Below are positions 1 through 10,008 of a stretch of DNA of 64,000 nucleotides, piece by piece. How positions within the stretch are numbered: position 1 is the first letter of the stretch; each line of letters starts with the position of its first letter. The notes beneath the pieces were generated by a model, which saw only the letters and a list, made by a program, of their open reading frames with translations, had not been told where the DNA came from and made no database searches. Source of the DNA: Hygrophila difformis (Eukaryota; Streptophyta; Magnoliopsida; Lamiales; Acanthaceae); contig JAOANR010000001.1 in assembly GCA_030278955.1 (NCBI GenBank), positions 36,467,708 through 36,531,707 on the forward strand, read 5' to 3'. Made by a program: the position numbers and the translations under genes.

Positions 1-1381
1 ATCAAGAACTCCCCAATATCAATAAGCCACAGGGCTCACAACATCTTGATAGTTATGAGATACAAACTAAATGAAACGGATCCACACATGAATCCGCTCC
101 GGATGTACTCACTCGAGACTCGAGAATAAGCCTTGGCAGAGGAAGATAGTAGTTGAAAGAATACTCAACCCTACCTTAGAAATTGACCAAGGCCCTACAT
201 GTTGTTCCTCTAGTATTATTTATCACATCTCATCTACACCCAAGTGGACATTAATTTGATGCGATATCTAATATAAGATTTCCATCACATAGCAATTTTG
301 TGAAACCAATGGGCATTTGAAAATCATTCCCTACACAGCTACTAAACTCTCAATTAAAACACAGATCCTTTCAGTCTAGATGAGATCTAATCGCTGACTC
401 TGTTTCAAAGTTCTCAAAATCAACCCCCAATAGAATGTGAATTAATCATAACTGTGGAATCTATCTCTTACTCAGATCCGGATTTTATAAAGGAATTTTT
501 GTTGGAAATTTATTATGTAGCATCTGATTTGTATCAAGACTTCTATGTCCAAGGGAAGGATCCCAAAATAATACGACCGCAACTTCTACATAATAATATC
601 ATGCATACATATATATGAGAAAGTAAAATAAAATACCCCAAAATATATGGTGGGGTTAGATAGAATTTCATACACAAAGATGGATTAGCCTGAGATAAGA
701 AGAATTAGGCTAAAAAAAAGAGCGCCAGAAATAACTGGGGTAATCTGGACTGCAAACATCTGATGTCCAGTTCCCAATTATTCCAGATGGAATGATTTTT
801 AGACAGTGAGGAACCCTTAATGACAGTGATCGCTATCATCAAGGATCCTACTATCCATGAATGAGGAAAAACCCAAATGTTTTCTTACCACAATATTATT
901 ATAACAGTGTTGATCGACACTGTCTAATATTACCATAGCTTGAAATTCAGGTTTGAAATTAAGATAAGGAAAGAAAAACTGTATCTAATTAGGAATTGGC
1001 TGAGTGGCTAATCGTTATCCCTGTGAAGGGACCTTTTTTCCGAAGCTTCCACCAACCACTAATCAGACCATGCAAAATAACGAGTAATAATTAATACACA
1101 GAAGACGAGCTAATCGTTATCCCGGTAAAGGGACCTTTTTGCCAACATTGATCTGTGATATTCCTTATTACCCATTCACACACACACTAAACAGAAAAGA
1201 TGAATTTAACAAAATAGTTTTGGTATTGTGTGAGTATCAATCACACAATAATTTAGACACAAATAAGTTGAGATGTGTAATGGATAAAATTAGATGTTAT
1301 GGGTCTAGGCCCAAGACACCCATGCAACTTACACAACTCAAGAAATAAAATATTTTTGAAGTTTTAAAATAGAAGGAAGAG

Positions 1382-2015
1382 GTCAATTCAGTCTACTAGG
1401 TCAGGTGCAAAATAGACCGAATTGAGGATGCATGATGGATGAAGTATTACCTTACCCAATTAATCATTGCAAGGATATGAAACATCATCTAATTCGAATT
1501 GTCAAAGCAATTCGGTCTAAACCGAATTGGACAATTCGAATTGATGAAGTCATTCCCTTACTCAAATTTGGTAAAGGCATTTGCTTAAAAAATGAGGATA
1601 ATTCGAATTGCCAGGTCAATTCGGTCTAAACCGAATTGGCAATTCGAATTGGTAGGACAAATAAAATAAACTAAGGTATGAGAGGATGGTATGGATAAAA
1701 TGTGGTTTCCAAAGCAAATTCGGTCTATGTGAGCAATTCGGTCTAAACCGAATTGTGTAGACCGAATTGCTCGTAAACAACATGAAAGGAACACTTTTTG
1801 TTATGTAATTCGGTCTCATGGGCAATTTTGTTTAAACCGAATTGCCTAGACCGAATTGCATAAAATTTTTCATAAGGAAATAAACAACATTTTTAACCAT
1901 GCAATTCCCTCTTCATGGGCAATTCGGTTTAAACCGTATTGCCGTAGATCGAATTGCATGTCATTTTCCACATAAGTGTATTTTTGTGCTCACAAGTACG
2001 AGTTCGGTTTCCACT
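1382..2015 (-). repeat. AthA leader palindrome array (motif CAATTCGGTCT)
   Basis: About twenty copies of the half-site CAATTCGGTCT or its inverse AGACCGAATTG, often as abutting inverted pairs with further half-sites some 5-15 bases outside. The array lies downstream of the LTR TATA box on the minus strand, so it would be transcribed and could fold into nested hairpins. Spacing is irregular and intervening sequence is unique, so this is not a simple satellite. Confidence 0.85.
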
Positions 2016-2851
2016 GTGCGGTTTATGATGGATGAGATTTACCAAATCCTTCATTTCACATCAGTGTCACCTCACAGCCACACTAGTGAGCATTTTAAGG
2101 AAAATAGCATGGTACATGTTTAGTAGGCATAAGCATGAATCAAACCCTAATTCTACAAACAAGAAATTCAAAGATTAGAGAACCTACAACACTTAAAAAA
2201 ATAAAATAAAATAAAAAATCTAAGAACTACATGCATAAAAACAAGAACACTTACATTATCTAAGGCAACAATAAACTAAAATATTTAGAACAAGAATAGT
2301 AAAATAAAGCATTGAAACTAATTCTAACAAACCCTAAAATTATCTCAAACCTAAGAACACTCATTTGAAGCTCTAAGGTATAAAAACATACCAAAAATCC
2401 ACTAAACATGCATTTATTGAGAATGTAAGTCAACTAGAACATTATAAATGCAACCTAGTTGAAACAAACAAACAATCTCACATTTATTGCTAAGGGAAGC
2501 ATATAAAGTGTGTCAACACATGAACAAACCCATTTCTGGAAATTTTTCCTTGTATTAACGCTTTGAAAGCAAAGTAAATAACCCAAAAACCATCATTAGA
2601 TTGAAGGTAGGGTTTATTCTAACTAAGAAAGCATGTAAAAGTATGGAAATGGCTACTCTAAAGATAGTAACAAGCTGTTTACTAACTAAACTAAGATTAA
2701 AACAACTAAAACTAAACTACTTGCATGAAAATAAACTACCTAAACTACCTACCTAACCCTTAAGGGGCGAAGAACTCTCTGCCTCTTTCTTTTTGTCCCA
2801 AGCAGAATCTATGTAAAGTGAAGAATGTCTTCATGTGTTGAAGAAGGTCAG

Positions 2852-2898
2852 CTTTTATACTTCTTGCTCAAAACCCTAGGCCCATCGGGCCCATCAAC
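2852..2898 (-). promoter_or_regulatory. AthA LTR core promoter: two site II motifs, telo-box, TATA box
   Basis: Reading the minus strand: two TGGGCC (site II) motifs within 2893-2879, a telo-box TAGGGTTT at 2878-2871, then TATAAAAG at 2859-2852. The site II plus telo-box pair is a known plant combination in promoters active in dividing cells. Position just after the upstream palindrome array supports an LTR promoter. No start site is mapped. Confidence 0.7.
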
Positions 2899-2952
2899 AG
2901 TGTCATGCATTTTCCACGTGCTCCACGGCTTCAATTGGATGCAATTTTGAAT

Positions 2953-3392
2953 GTAATTCGGTCTCCTCAAGCAATTCGGTTTAGACCGAATTGGTGCAAT
3001 TCGAATTGCATGAGGTCTTCCTTCTTGATCTTTAGCTGGGATGTGGTCTTCAATCATCAATTCGGTCTATGTGTAAACCGAATTGGCCTTTTCGAATTGA
3101 TGATGGCTCCTGCTTGGCTTTCTTGTTCTGAAGCCATTCGGTCTATGCAATCAATTCGGTCTAGACCGAATTACATAGATCGAATTGCGTCTCTCCTTTT
3201 CTGCTCTGAGCTTTTCTTCTCTTCAGAGCCCAATTCGGTCTAGGGGTCAATTCGGTCTAAACCGAATTGCAGAGACCGAATTGGGCATTGCACATCTCCC
3301 TTCAACACTTAACCAATTTTCTCCTTCTTTTCTTCAGCATTCAGTTTACATGGGCAATTCGGTTTAGACCGAATTGCGTAATCCGAATTGAG
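2953..3392 (-). repeat. AthA U3 palindrome array (motif CAATTCGGTCT)
   Basis: Five compound units. Each has a half-site CAATTCGGTCT, a gap, an abutting inverted pair (CAATTCGGTCT followed by its inverse), a gap, and an inverse half-site. They lie immediately upstream, on the minus strand, of the telo-box/TATA region. The same motif fills 1382-2015 and 54816-55396. Confidence 0.85.
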
Positions 3393-3722
3393 TTTCAACA
3401 CTTAGCCAAAAATTCAGTTTGTAGGATTTTCATTCTTTTTCCCATCTTTTTGATTTTTGTGGGCTATTTTATTCTTTTGCCCATCTTTTCATTCCTTTTT
3501 CTTTTCTTTTTCCTTTTTCATGTTTTTGGATTTTTCTAACACAAATACAATTAAAATTGCATATTTTTGTGTTTTCCACTACCAGCTTATTATTCTTACA
3601 AACTCGCATTAATCTGTCGAATTCAACTGATTTCTTATTAAAATAAGATGGAAATACGATCAAAATGTCCGTCTCAGACACGGAAATGAATTGGAGATAA
3701 TGGACAATTTTGGTCATTATCA

Positions 3723-3737
3723 ACATCCTCACATTTA
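3723..3737 (-). other. AthA 3' polypurine tract
   Basis: Minus-strand TAAATGTGAGGATGT ends directly at the TG of the 3' LTR. It is identical in core to the tract before the AthB 3' LTR (49132-49145). In LTR elements this site primes plus-strand DNA synthesis. Confidence 0.8.
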
Positions 3738-5468
3738 ATACTGATCGTCCCCGAGTAGTCAGAGTCAGTGCTCCAAAGAGCATGGACTCTGCACATTCAA
3801 TCTATTTGCGTGGCTTCAAAAATTTCGTTCTTTTTATTTGGGATAATACAATCAGAATCACAAGTATTAAACTCTCTAGGTTGCAGTGTTTAATGAAATG
3901 ATACTTCTCACTTGAATAGACATACCGATCAATCATTATTGTTAATTCTTCTTGAATATGTGTGTAGAAAATCTCATTGGCTTAATTCTTGAATTCAAGC
4001 ATGACATGAAAATTGATCAATTAGAGCAGAGCCTCACATAGAGTGGAATCGGAAAGTTCACTCACTCTCAAAGTTGGCTTTTTATCATTAACACTCATAA
4101 TCAAGTTCAATTAAATTCTCCCATAAGCTTGCAATTAGACCAACTCGCCACCCACTCATTTCTTCAAATCGAGATCCCGATGTCTTATTTAAGGCTATAA
4201 CGTGGCATACGGTTGTAACATTTGGTAAGGAAGGAAATTATTGGGCTAAAAAGTGACGCGAACCCATTCAATCATAACTTGGCAAATTTATATTTAATGT
4301 CTATGATCATCAATATTTCTTTCTTTCTTTTGTTTTTCTTTTCTATTGCATGACATTAGACTATGTCTAATTTGCTTTGTCAATTGCAATTTATTTTTGT
4401 TGAATGAATCTCAACATTTTTCTCTTCTTTTTTTTTCCTTTTATTTTTTTTTGATCAGTTCTTGAATATCGATTGATGTTCTTGATGATCGTAAACTATA
4501 ATGCCTTGATAGAATTGGTTTGTGTACACTTGGGTTTGATTTTCTTGGTCTTTTTGTAAGGCTAGGGATGATATAGTTGCTTCAAAGAAAAATTAGGCTT
4601 ATAGGCTCAGAATGGTTAATCCTAAAGGAAAAATATTTTTAGGTTTGGATTTCAAACGAAGGCCAAAAATTTGGATTTTTCTAAGTGCCTCGATCATATG
4701 CTCGATTTCGGGAATATGGCATGGTCTTGAATCGGTATCAATCGCAAGTTCTAGTATCCTTTAATCGAAATGATTTTCACACAACAAAGAATAATGAGTA
4801 AAAGTGACTCATGGCTCAAGTCTCACATGGTATGGTTTGATCATGTCATATATTTGTTCTTGAATTTAGCCTTTGAAAATCCTTACAATATATTCAATCA
4901 AATTCTCAATATGAAAATTTTGTTTTCTTTCAAGTGATCATATCATTGAGTTTTTATAGCTCAAAACCTCAAAAATTTATATCATGCATATTTTTAATTG
5001 TTTTATCCCAATTTAATAGTTTGAAAATTTCATCATTAGCCTAAATTCAACATGTGAATTTAGGTGACAGATTTATGCTCGTTTTATGCCGGTTATTTAA
5101 TTGAAAGCAGTAAAAAGACACTGTGAACATGCAAGCATGTTACAGCTTTGTTTTTGGCGTGACAGTCACTTATTCATCTTGGACTGTCACACATCTTTTT
5201 CAAAATATTTTGAGAACTCAAGACGACATTCTCTTTGTGGAAAGCGATAAATACATCAGTTACAATAGATTTCCACAGTATGAACGAAATTGCACTGAAT
5301 GAATGAAAAATTTAATGCATGATGTTTACATTGAAGCTCGCATGAATGTGATCGTGTCAGCTCAGTCCTTCTTTTCCGAATGCTGCTTTGAAGTTCCAGT
5401 GTCATCTCTTGGAGGTGGGGGTAGCTTCCTGAGTAAGGTCTTCATCATTTCAGCTTGATTGGTGAACA
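3738..5468 (-). other. AthA non-coding stretch between accessory ORF and 3' LTR
   Basis: About 1.7 kb, AT-rich, with no convincing ORF on either strand. It is recognisably homologous to AthB 47690-49131 (shared stretches around the GATCGTCCCCGAG block, the Ile/Leu-poor AT tracts, and the motif near 4680-4740 about a 'regulatory-looking' CGATCATATGCTCGA block). Conservation between two elements with different accessory genes suggests a function for the element, for example packaging or 3' end processing, but this is inference. Confidence 0.65.
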
Positions 5469-7107
5469 TCATTTCAAACATTTTTCTTTTCTTTTCTTCG
5501 CTCTCCTATCTCTTTTCTGATGCTGCCTTGCCTCTCGTTCAGCCTGCCTTTCCTCTCGTTCGGCCGTTTTCCTTTTGAACTCTTCTTCTCTCTCAAGCAT
5601 TCTCAGTCTGAACTCTTCCTCCTTTTGAAATTGTCTTTCTTGATTCGAAACAATAACATCAGCAAGAGTTTTGACACTCTGCACCATTGATTCTCCCATC
5701 GGCTCACAATTTCAATTGTCTGAGAATCAGCTGGGAATTGAGAGACATTATGGCTTCTGCGAGGAGGTCGAACCGGATGTCTTCTTGATTGGCTCGGGGT
5801 GGAGGCATCAGTTTCAGGATGACTTGGAGTGGAAGCATCATCCAGGGGGTGTTCTTCTGCAGCAGGTTCAGTTGAGGGAATCCGAGCTTCTTCTGTTGAA
5901 GGTACCGCTTCAGTACGGGCCTTCTTCTTGCGTGACTGGCGCCTAGCTAGTTGCCCAGGAGTGTATCTAGATTGGGCATCTGATTCCTCTGGCATAGCGT
6001 ATACCACTGGATCAGTTACCCGAGTTTTTGGAACTGGAATTGGAGGATTCATTTGAATGAGATCACTCCCTGTGAAAACTGATAGATCCACTCATTGGGC
6101 TTCGCAGATCCTCCTGATGAGGTTTGGATAGTAGAGAGCAGCTGCCCTGCCGGAGGTCCTTGAAGTCATGACATGGAAAATGTGCTCCCCCACATTGATC
6201 TTCAGTCCATGCCAGATCTTAGCGAAACCCTTCAGCATTCGACCAGATGTCTCATATTCGACCAGATGTCTCATGTGCGTGAGGGTTGGGCCTAATTATT
6301 GACATGTAGAAATCATATGAGGGTTGGAACTCCAGCTTCAGGTGCTTTGACTTGAAAGAGAATTCTCCAGTGTAGCTCTAGGCAGTGAGGGATCTTGTGA
6401 TGTTGTCATAGTATGACCTCTCAGCTGCCTTGCACGCTCCCTTCTCAAAAATGCTCAGCTGTCGGGAATTCTGATCTCCAGTTGGGTGTGCCGAGAAAGC
6501 GGTTCAGATATTCTCTAGATATGTTTACATCCACTCCTCGCACCCAACTCTTCTTTTGGGCGACATTAATATTGCAGTAGAATTCCCGCACCAACTCTGC
6601 TATCCCAGTTTCAGCATGGTGCGTAAGGAATTCAGTCCATCCATGGTTTTGTTGCAGAAAAGTTAGCGTTGGATGATTCACCATCTCCGGACTGAATCCT
6701 TTATCGGGTACGAATAACTCGGCCAGCGCCATGTAACGCCTTCTGCTCATTTCCACTGAACCTCCTCATTATGTCTGCATCATCCTTGATGGGAAATCTT
6801 TTGCATTTCTTGGTAGACACACCCAATCTGCCCTTTGAGGTAGAAGTCGCCCAATAGCCAGCAGATCGGACTGACCCCATTGATTCTTGGGTTCCCTAAG
6901 AGTGCGTCTGCTCCCAATCAGAGTCCGACTTCTCCTCCATCTGTTCATGCTGTTCATGTTGTTCACCCTCTAATTGATGTTCTGTTTCAACCAATGTATC
7001 TGCTCGCAGCTCTCCCTCAATTTGTTGTTCAATTTCCGCTTGCTCGCCTCCTTGAGATGTTCCCTGTTCATACAAATTACAAGGAAATTCATGAAGTACA
7101 GCGTTGA
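5469..7107 (-). pseudogene. AthA accessory ORF, C-terminal part with a plant-transposon-protein-like domain, broken
   Basis: Translating the minus strand gives a Glu/Gln-rich acidic linker (about 7095-6880), then a domain with REFYCNINVAQKKSWVRGV and NRFLGTP (6756-6445), then GRMLKGFAKIWHGL to NLIRRICEAQ (6274-6092), a Pro/Ser/Thr-rich tail with basic RRQSRKKKA (6091-5700), and a charged coiled coil rich in EEEFR/EREER (5699-5469). The middle resembles the 'putative plant transposon protein' family seen downstream of pol in Athila-like elements. It is interrupted by several frameshifts (near 6750, 6440, 5700, and before 7095) and an in-frame TGA at about 6089. It may be the continuation of the ORF at 17774-20055 or a second ORF. 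Confidence 0.65.
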
Positions 7108-7268
7108 GGAAATCATCGGGAAGAAGGGATCAACAACATGTTGATATTCTTTTTGTGGTACCTCCACTTCCCTCCCTTTGTTTAATTCTCCCAATTGTTC
7201 TATCATGTTATCTCCTTGATCTCCAGCAATGTTGATATCCCCTTGGAGAATTTGTTGGATAGTCTTGT
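6970..7268 (-). pseudogene. AthA accessory ORF, segment left of TekX
   Basis: Minus-strand frame that continues the coiled-coil ORF of 17774-19000 without a shift once TekX and one copy of its TSD are removed (residues ...EDIFRDK then TIQQILQGD...). It runs to a stop at 6970; an acidic alternative frame takes over near 7095, so a frameshift is likely there. The function is unknown. The exact frame continuity is the best evidence that TekX landed inside a coding exon. Confidence 0.7.
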
Positions 7269-8215
7269 TGTAATACTCGAGAATTTTATAACATAAATAA
7301 ATACAATAAATAAGAAATAAATACAATCAATACTAAATATAATACAATAAGTGATAAATATAATAAATAAATACAATAAATAAACAAATAAATCAGTAAA
7401 TACACTAGATAAAAAAATATAGACGAAATGAGAAATGAAATTAATTAAATTAAACAAGAGAAATTAAATTAAGTAGTACACGGGAACCCGACATCAATAA
7501 ACTCGAGAATTCGAGCCAAAATGTGAAAATTTGATCAGAAAGAAATGACGACACGAAATAGGAACACGAGGAGAGGCCGGAAATCGGAATCCGGGAGCAT
7601 AGGGGGATAGAAACCCGAAAGAGAGGAGGAAACGCACGACGGATCGCACGACCCGTCCGGACCGGAGTCTAGGCGAGTCTGGCGCGCTGGCCGCGCGCTA
7701 AAGGGGGAAAACCCGCGCCAACCCCGCGCCAGACCACAGATATGGTTGTTGCGTGAATCTCTCGCCCGAACACGGATTTTTCAACTTCGGTTGAACGTCT
7801 TGCGGCTCAAGACTCTTAGAGTCAGCTCTTGGACGCCCTAGGACTAAGTTATCTATAAATAACCCCCCTTGAAGACCCGAAACCTTTTTTCAAAAACCCT
7901 ACGATACTATACACAAAGACGTAATCCCGGAGGCTACGAAGGCATCAAGAAGACACCAAGGCAGCAGCTTTCGGACGAAAATCAAAGGACCTCCGACGTG
8001 TGGTAAGTCTCGACCCAACCTTTTTCATTACATGATTCGAAAACGAATCCTAACCCTCTTCTTTTTCCTTCTACACCTCAAATCGAACCTAGAACGTAGA
8101 ACCGACGAACGGAGAGGAGAGATGGTGGACTGGAGGCCACGCCTACAAAATAGACAATCCCAGACGTTCAAAAATCTGTAAGTTAGCCTTACATGGTTTT
8201 GGGATGATTTAAAAC
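7269..8215 (+). repeat. TekX LTR, left part
   Basis: Begins TGTAATACTCGAG, then an AT-rich run of AATAAATACAATAAATA-like repeats (7290-7480), a GC-rich block (7560-7740) and a TATA box. Bases 7859-8215 are repeated almost exactly at 15762-16118. The LTR breaks at 8215, where TekZ-type LTR sequence takes over. No coding sequence. Confidence 0.75.
7854..7861 (+). promoter_or_regulatory. TekX LTR TATA box (TATAAATA)
   Basis: TATAAATA about 110 bases downstream of a GC-rich block in the LTR. In the right-hand TekX copy the TekZ insertion lies at ATAAC (7859-7863 equivalent), cutting this TATA box. Confidence 0.6.
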
Positions 8216-8838
8216 GGTAAAAGACTTGTGTGAGTGTTCAATTACGTCTAAACCATGCTTCCATGTTTTAAATTATGCATTTAAATTACGCCTCTTAAAT
8301 TATGCTTTAAATTATGCCTCTACATTAAATCCATTAATTATGTGTTTCCGCTGCGAATAAGATACGTAACTGTTTTAAAATTTTGTGCATAAAAGGGAAA
8401 TCTTTAGTGTTAAGCACATGTAACCCTGTTATTTGTTAGTTATGGTTTAACTTACTCAGTATATCTTTATACTGACAACCGTTGTCATTTTTCCTTTTCA
8501 GAGTATGTCGAGTGACGCATGTACACGCATTTGGGGGGAATTGTTTGTGAACATTTTATTTACTGCATCGTATTACTGTTTACCGGGTCTGTTTAACCCG
8601 AGGTTTTGGCCGTGTTGGCCGTGATTACATTTCCGCTGCATTTATCTTTTTATGCATGATGATTTTTACTACCGTATTTGACTAAAGTATTATTGGATTC
8701 CGGATTTATCATCGAATGTTTTAAAACTTTGCATAACCATAAGCCTTGCGTTTCCTTAGCAAGCTCGGACAGCCGTCTCTTGCTAGGGGAATGCGGCGGT
8801 GACACCTCGTCCTGGGTTACCAAATCCGGGGTGTTACA
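8216..8838 (+). repeat. TekZ-type LTR, 3' fragment
   Basis: Bases 8517-8838 match the last 322 bases of both full TekZ LTRs. Bases 8216-8516 are absent from those LTRs but contain the conserved Tekay-type block (ACTTACTCAG ... TTTTCAGAGTATG) also seen in TekX near 17367-17424, so this fragment keeps a fuller version of the LTR end. It ends GTGTTACA and is followed by a primer site. Confidence 0.7.
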
Positions 8839-8841
8839 GAG

Positions 8842-8855
8842 TGGTATCAGAGCCC
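8842..8855 (+). other. TekZ primer-binding site, copy 1 (tRNA-Met type)
   Basis: TGGTATCAGAGCCC begins three bases after the LTR end GTGTTACA. This is the usual initiator-tRNA-Met complement of Ty3 chromoviruses. Identical at 12306-12319. Confidence 0.85.
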
Positions 8856-9189
8856 GGAAATATTTTTAAATTACTATTATTTTGGCCAATATAGAGGCCA
8901 AGGATTTTTAAACAAATATTAATATTATTTTTAAATTTTTAAGTACCATTATTATTATTTTTAAATTTTAAGTTTATTTCCATGGAACAAAATTTATTTT
9001 AAACCCATGGAAAATATTTACGTATGCATAGAAATTTTTCCAACAAGTTTTTTTAAAGTCACGAAAATATTTTTCGGGGTTGGGGTAGCATTGTACAAAG
9101 CATACATGCATTCGCATACATACCCACTTGAACATTGCGCTAACTCTTATATGTGTTAAGTGACATTTCCATTTTAAAACTTGACATAA

Positions 9190-9681
9190 CATCAACTTAG
9201 AAGCGAACTAGATACTAATCTTGCCTTAGTCTTAGATCTCAATCTAGAGGAAGCTTTAGTTGCCGAGGGAAATGCATCAATCAACCAAGGGAAGGGCAAG
9301 AGGAAACGGGACCACGGAACCAACAATTACTCAGGGAGGAACCATCTTCGGGGAGGCCCGAATAAACCACCTCAAGGCAATAATGGGGGAAACGACGGGA
9401 TAGTCTTCAACCATGGTGACTATGCGCCACCATGTCCAAAGTGTGGTAAACGACATTATGCGAGAGGATGCCCTCAGCCGGGAGCATGCTTCCGATGTGG
9501 TCGACATGGTCATCGGCTGCGTGACTGCCGGACACGGATAGAGAACATCAACAAGAGAGAGGATGTGACCACCCGACCTAAGCAGCCACAGAACCCAGAC
9601 AACCGAAATGGCAAAAACCAAGGGCATCTATCCCCTCAGAAACAAGACCAAAATCCGAACCTTCTGGAGAATAATGAATAG
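9190..9681 (+). pseudogene. gag: TekZ gag remnant with two CCHC zinc knuckles, copy 1
   Basis: A plus-strand frame of 163 codons without a start ATG, ending TAG at 9679. It is a basic Gly/Asn-rich tract followed by two zinc knuckles: CPKCGKRHYARGC and CFRCGRHGHRLRDC (9436-9530), then a Gln/Asn-rich tail. This is the nucleic-acid-binding C-terminus of a Tekay-type gag. The matrix/capsid part and all of pol are missing, so the element was non-autonomous. 'His' after CGK replaces nothing essential; both CCHC patterns keep their ligands. Confidence 0.8.
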
Positions 9682-10008
9682 GCAGTTATGGGGACATAAC
9701 TGTAATCTTAAGGGGGGGAGGATGTAACAACCCGAATATTTTGTATTTCGAATAAACGAATTCCAATTGTTTTGAACTACGTAATGACTTGATCCCTTCA
9801 CCGGGTACGTAGGCAACTTGGAAATTTCAATTCTGGGTTCAGTCAAACGATATAATAAAATAATACAAACAACATCAAGAACAACAACACATAATGATAC
9901 AATCACGCATTCAAACAATAGCACAAAATAGAAAGGACCTTAGTTCCAAGCTCGCGAGAAGCTAACACCCAACTTCGGGGACGAAGTTGATTCTTAAGGG
10001 GGGTAGAC
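9682..10008 (+). other. TekZ 3' internal non-coding part and polypurine tract
   Basis: Non-coding, with two G-rich tracts: AAGGGGGGGAGGATGTAACA at about 9710-9729 and AAGGGGGGTAGAC (9996-10008) directly before the next LTR. The second is the likely polypurine tract. The first, followed by TGTAACAACCCG, looks like an older PPT/LTR-start junction. Confidence 0.65.

Larger units (their letters stand above)
1..3722 (-). repeat. AthA 3' LTR (3' end beyond the left edge)
   Basis: On the minus strand the LTR opens with TGATAATGACC at 3722, directly after the polypurine tract, like the AthB LTR (TGATAATGGC). In order it holds a palindrome array (3392-2953), site II and telo-box motifs with a TATA box (2898-2852), a transcribed stretch, a second array (2015-1382), and AT-rich sequence to the edge. 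Around 940-1110 it matches the AthB LTR near 37480-37650 (a block reading GCATGGTCTG followed by a small hairpin). I see no gene in it; short ORFs here follow the repeats. Bases 1-940 match AthB poorly and may contain older insertions. Confidence 0.8.

Noticed and set aside
1139..1348. Small plus-strand ORF in the AthA LTR, with others up to 2123
   Set aside because: No family resemblance, lies in a non-coding LTR antisense to transcription, and length is as expected for AT-rich sequence.
8678..8869. 63-residue plus-strand ORF, also at 12142-12333
   Set aside because: It is the conserved 3' end of the TekZ LTR running into the primer site; present only because the LTR is repeated.
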